Below, one piece after another: positions 59,668 through 64,000 of a stretch of 64,000 nt of DNA. The number at the start of each line of letters is the position of its first letter. Position 1 is the first letter of the stretch. Location: the NCBI GenBank assembly GCA_914767715.1, contig OU612068.1:7006001-7070000 (forward strand), written 5' to 3'. The position numbers and the translations under genes were made by a program. Source of the stretch: Membranipora membranacea (Eukaryota; Bryozoa; Gymnolaemata; Cheilostomatida; Membraniporidae). Under the pieces are notes generated by a model. The model made no database searches and had not been told where the DNA came from. It was given only the letters and a program-made list of their open reading frames with translations.

Positions 59668-62600
59668 TATATATATTCCATGTTTATTCTGGAGAAGAAT
59701 AAGTCCTTAGGACTTGTACCCAGAAAACTGAAAAATTGATAAAAATATGGTGTAGAATTAAAAAGACATGTAACTAAAAATCAAGAACAATGACAGGTAA
59801 AATTACAAAGAACACGCAGGCATTAATTAGCAGTAAAACATTACACAAGTTAATACACAAAAGCTAGGAAAAGAAAAGTTAGAACAATGTAGCAGTAGGC
59901 TAAAATGAAATGATAAGAGCTGACTCATTAATTGAGAAGTTTGAGGACGTGGCATTTTTGAATGTAGCAAGGGATTGACTCAGCTTAACATGATTGGGTA
60001 ATTCGTTAAACTTCTGAGCACCGAAATTAGCTAAAGCAAATCTAAAATTTTCCTTGGATAGTCTAAACCCAGAACATTTAGCAAGCTGAGTTTCACCATA
60101 CTGACTCTCGTGATCTGACTGGGCATGTAGATCACTGATAAACTAGGGTATCATTACCACAAAGCAGGTGTCGTAAGGCTAAGCATGCATCATGCGTGAC
60201 TTGAATTCGCGCATGTGCAAGAACAATGAGTTTAGTTTGGGTTCTGATTGCAACTTTTGAAAGGGGAAATGGGGTACCCCCTGCATAAACTGTCGATCAA
60301 AATCAGCTAATAATGACAAGAGAGGATAACTATTAGTAAAAAATCCACACGCTTTGGGGAGTATGTCACCAGAGCAGGTAGCCAATCAGATGGCTTCGGA
60401 ATTCCGAGACTCAATTTTGCAGAGATCAGCTCATGCCCAGAGCTGAGCATGCGCAGAATGGAGTTTCACTAGTTAATTTCTCGGGGAGCAGATTGGTATC
60501 AATTATTGGGACTAAACTATTAACAATAATTTTATAAAACGATACAGATAACAGATACAAATATTCAAAACGCAAAGTTAAAACAGGGATGTTGTAGGTC
60601 TTTCGAGTATTATCTTTAGAACTGTTATAGTCTATAATTTTCAAACATCTATTCTCAATTTTTAAAAATTCTTTTTTGACATAGTCGTTTGTGGTAAATA
60701 AAACAGGAGAGCTGTATTCCAGATTAGAACGTATAAGTCCAATGTACCAAAGCTTAGCTAATTTAGGTGTCAGGAATTTTCTATTACGTTGAAAGTTGGT
60801 GACTATTGGATAAAGTTTTTGTTTAATTTTATTGGTATGAGATTTAAAATTTAATTTGTTATCAAGAATCACACCTAAGTACTTAATTTTGTCAGATTGT
60901 TTGAAAATGAGATTGTTAAATTTAAGTTCCGGAGGTTTGATGTTACGTTTATTAGAAATGGTCATGACATCCGTTTTACCGCTGTTTAGAACAAGGCAAT
61001 TTTCACTGTACCAACTGGATGCCTGATGAATGCTTTTTTCCATAAGTTTTGTGAACATGTCTGGGTTTTCCCCACTGGTGACTAGTAGGCAGTCATCAGC
61101 ATAGATAACAATTTTTGAGCTCCATCAGATCGTTAATAAACATGATAAACAGGAGGGGTCCAAGTACAGACCCCTGGGGCACACCAGTTATAACTTGACT
61201 GCATTCAGATACACAACCATTAACTTTCATGGCCTGCTCTCGACTTGAAAGATAATTTTTAATTAAATTTGACGCATTAGAGTGGAAATTGAATTTCGTT
61301 AACAGTTTACTGGCAAGGATCTTATGTTTTACGCAATCAAAAGCTTTACGGATATCAAGTGCAGAAACTTGTGACAAATTTTGACTCGTGCCTTGACAGC
61401 AGGGAACGAAATTTGTTGACTAGTTGAGTTAAAATTTGATCAGTGGATGTTCCATTTCTGAAACCAAATTGGCGAGAGGCTATTAGATCATTAATTTCCA
61501 GGTAATCACGAATTTGGTAATTTATTATCTTTTCTAGGACTTTACTTAATATTGGCAATAGCGAAATTGGTCTATAATTATTTGGCAAACTTTTCTTGCC
61601 ACTTTTGAAAATTGGAATTACTAAGACTTTTTTCCACACATCTGGAAACTTGTGACAGGCTCAGATTAACAATATGTGTCAATGGATTCAGAATCAAAGG
61701 CTCTAGGATTTTATAAATAAAGGCAGGGATCTGATTCAATCCCCCAGTTTTACGTGATTTCAATGTGTGCAAATATTTAGACACCTCACTCGATGTAATT
61801 TCTTGAAAAGCAAATTTTGGAAAACTGAAAGCTTTATCATTATCAAAGCCTGAGTAACTTTTGTTGGACAATAGTTTAGCCTCTTCATTGAGATTGGCAC
61901 CAATGCTAGAAAAATACCTATTTAGACATTCAGCGATCACTGGGCTTTCAGAAGTGGTGCAATTTTCAGATTCAATTTCTTGAATGACATTATTGCCTTG
62001 ATAATTTTTACCTTGGAAAATTTTGAATTTTTGCCATTGGTCTAATGTTTTATCATTAAGAACTGCTCTCATTGCTCGCTTTTTGGCATCTCTTACTGCG
62101 TTTGTTGCCTTGTTACGGATTAAACGATAATGCTCCCAGGCAGTAGAATTTTTATCGAATCCCGTCTCAACAAACTTTTGAAATGCATCTTTTTTAAGGC
62201 TTGTTAGTTTAGATGCCACTGGACACTTCCATCAAAGACTGTTTTTCTGCTTTAAGCGTTGGGTTTTAAATGGTGCAAACTGCTCCACCAATAATTCTAT
62301 TTTTGATTCTAAAATATCTGCTGCTTCGTGAACGCAGTGAACATTCTCTACAATATTAAAATCGAGAGATTTCGCACTATTAAAAAACTCAAGATCATCA
62401 AAATTTCTGAAATCTTGCTTAGTGGCATAAGAAAAGCTGGCCTTAGGCCTTTTTAGATTAACTTTCATTTGAATTGCAAAATGATCACTAATATCACTTT
62501 TTATAACCTTGTGTTCAGGTACTAAATTTTGAACATTTGAGAAAAGTAAGTCAATTGTAGTATTTGAATTTTTAAAACATCTAGTATATTCTCTAACGAG

Positions 62601-63108
62601 CTGTTCATATTGAGGAAGTCTCATAAGGGTTTCAAGAATTTCTTTCGCTTGTGAATTACCGGACCAGTCAATGTTAAAATCACCTATAATTACAGTTGGC
62701 TTTCGTAAATTGTGAGCATCCAATAGCTTTTCAAAATTACAGGAAACATCGGTGCTTGCAACCTGTTGCAACACAAGGTGGATTGTAAACAAGGACCAAA
62801 CAAAATCTAGACTCAGCAATAACAATTTCGATGCATAGAACTTCGGTCCCACCATGTGAAGTCAAATCAATATCGAATTTTATGTTTTGTTTAACATAAA
62901 CAGCCAGCCCGCCACCACGTGAAGTCAAACCCATATCCTTACGAATCAATACATAACCAGGTAGTTGAAAATTGTTGTCATAATGAGAGCCATTAAACCA
63001 AGTTTCCGAAAAACAGATTATGTCATTATTGACCAAATCAGGAGTTAGTCTGAACTCATCAAAATGTTTAGGCAAAGATCTTATATTTAGATGGACAATA
63101 CTTAACAC
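59668..63108 (-). pseudogene. Nearly full-length LINE (endonuclease plus reverse transcriptase), broken by frameshifts
   Basis: Minus strand. The apurinic endonuclease starts at ATG 63108 (HLNIRSLPKHFDE, then SETWFNG, RGGGLAVYVK). After a frameshift near 62770 it continues with IGDFNIDW and SDISDHFAI. The reverse transcriptase follows with NYRPISLLPILSKVLEK, GFRNGTSTDQIL, LDIRKAFDCV, GVPQGSVLGPLLF, YADD (near 61094-61083) and KYLGVILD. The C-terminal region ends with FNELPNHVKLSQSLATFK and a TAG at 59900-59902. At least four frame changes or stops interrupt it. The 3' end has a small AGTCCTAAGGACT hairpin, AATAAA (59683-59688 on the minus strand) and an AT tail, typical of CR1/L2/Jockey-like families. 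It is inserted next to the LTR element but in the opposite orientation. Confidence 0.9.
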
Positions 63109-63123
63109 TCAGAATGATGCGAC

Positions 63124-63246
63124 CATCTGGTAACAAGCTTATATAAGGTTTGGCTTAGCCGGATGTGCTCTGTTGTTTGCGAGGTCTTAGTAAACAACAG
63201 AGCACATCCGGCTAGGCCAAACCTTCTATAAGCTTGTTACCAGATG
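63124..63246. repeat. Near-perfect hairpin with 55-bp arms
   Basis: Arms 63124-63178 and 63192-63246 match at 53 of 55 positions around a 13-base loop. In RNA form one of the two differences would be a G-U wobble. The arms begin CATCTGGTAACAAGC. It lies 15 bp from the LINE start codon. An ATGA/TTTTT-rich microsatellite (63247-63306) follows. Confidence 0.9.
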
Positions 63247-63306
63247 AAAAATGATATGAAAAATCATTATGAAAAAATCATAATGAAAAAAATCATATGA
63301 AAAATG
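63247..63306. repeat. ATCATAATGAAAAAA-type microsatellite
   Basis: Imperfect repeats of a unit of about 15 bp (AATCATATGAAAAA variants) next to the hairpin. Confidence 0.6.
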
Positions 63307-63406
63307 AGCACTGACTGCTTCTATTGGAAAATTTGTGGGCAACATTGTTATGTCTAGCAATGTTTCCCTGAATGAGCGTGTTGTAACAGTCACTGTCATC
63401 GTTCGT

Positions 63407-63663
63407 TCATTTGGGCTTTGGTTGTGCATACAAATCATCGGCTGAGTTCCTGTTTAGCTGCTCGTATCCCTGCGATGCATTTCTAGATGTTATGTGACTT
63501 CTTCCCCGTTTCCATTTGCCACAACTGTCGCTTCCTGTCATTCCATCCCCGCCAGATCCTGCTCCCCTTCCATAATAACTAGAATCCACAATCTCTCCAT
63601 CTCTGCCCCGATTTATTGGTGTAACATATCCCATGTAGGGCTGGTACCCACTCATCCGCGCAG
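63407..63663 (-). CDS. Terminal coding exon of an unrecognised gene (partial)
   Basis: An acceptor TTTCCAG precedes 63663 on the minus strand. The frame (ARMSGYQPYMGYV...) runs 85 codons to TGA at 63407-63409. It is rich in Gly, Tyr and Ser, with GRGAGSGGDG, KWKRGR and a C-terminal GYEQLNRNSADDLYAQPKPK. This looks like a cytoplasmic tail or disordered region with several possible tyrosine-phosphorylation sites. The rest of the gene would lie to the right of the window. No family was recognised. Confidence 0.5.
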
Positions 63664-64000
63664 CTGGAAATGCACATACTAAATTACAAATAAATGTCTT
63701 TTTTTAAATTTAATGCTTGTAAACTGGAATTTTTTAAGTACAGTAAGAAAACAGCTTATTTTGAGGAAGTAAGAAGGTAACAGCGTGCAAGTTGTTAATT
63801 TGTGCTTGACCAGAATTGAATGATCAGGGGATGTTTTAAGTATGATTTAGGTATGATCAAATAAAGTACTAGCTATTATTTAGGAAGTTATAGGTATGAC
63901 TGTTTTAGGGTGACTGTTTTAGGTGACTGTTTGAGTAACATGTATATAAGGGTACTGTTGCGCAGCCCCATTACACTATCGACACAAAAAAGGAACCAAA
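63664..64000. other. Probable intron or flank at the right edge
   Basis: No exon recognised. A GTATGATTTAGG/TGACTGTTTTAGG short repeat occurs around 63839-63933. If the exon at 63407-63663 is real, this is its upstream intron. Confidence 0.35.

Overview
The window is a piece of an animal nuclear genome, most likely an AT-rich marine invertebrate. Genes are split by many short GT-AG introns, the best matches are animal-specific families (a PALS2-type MAGUK, the kinase ZAK), and the spacers are full of animal-type mobile elements. The sequence alone does not fix the phylum. There are no bacterial operons, rRNA genes or CRISPR arrays.

The left half (0-30 kb) holds four well-supported housekeeping or signalling genes. 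On the plus strand, 285-4595 is the 3' part of SPG7 (paraplegin, mitochondrial AAA protease; its 5' part lies outside the window). Facing it on the minus strand, 7554-10542 is a complete six-exon MRPL2 (mitochondrial ribosomal protein uL2m). Also on the minus strand, 11886-18700 is a complete PALS2/MPP2/MPP6-type scaffold (L27-L27-PDZ-SH3-Hook-GK). Head-to-head with it, 22643-29929 is a complete 14-exon MAP3K20/ZAK (kinase, coiled coil, SAM, beta-rich domain, RG-rich tail). Two of the four (SPG7, MRPL2) are mitochondrial translation or quality-control genes. ZAK senses ribosome stalling. I see no evidence of co-regulation beyond adjacency.

The right half (30-64 kb) is almost entirely mobile or duplicated DNA. 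It contains a SINE-like element with a tRNA-like head and a GC-rich triple hairpin. It also contains LINE fragments (34.2-35.1 kb and 37.1-37.5 kb), one of them split by a miniature element, and a pair of oppositely oriented degenerate tandem arrays (35.5 and 40.2 kb). A unit of about 1 kb carrying exon-like blocks is present three times (42.6-45.6 kb), and a nested repeat complex fills 47.9-52.0 kb. An intact, apparently very young Ty3/Gypsy (Mag-type) retrotransposon (54034-58997) has identical 220-bp LTRs, a 5-bp target duplication and one unbroken gag-pol frame. A damaged but nearly full-length LINE follows on the minus strand (59.67-63.11 kb), and a near-perfect hairpin with 55-bp arms lies next to its 5' end. 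The terminal coding exon of an unrecognised gene enters from the right edge (63407-63663, minus).

Foreground candidates for novelty are the triplicated exon-like unit, the TTAA-flanked foldback with two opposed tRNA-like modules in an SPG7 intron, the triple-hairpin SINE-like element, the short TA-flanked palindrome family, the 55-bp-arm hairpin, and two unrecognised reading frames (31236-32018 and 33657-33920). Exon boundaries were derived by hand from splice signals, frame continuity and family knowledge, not by alignment.
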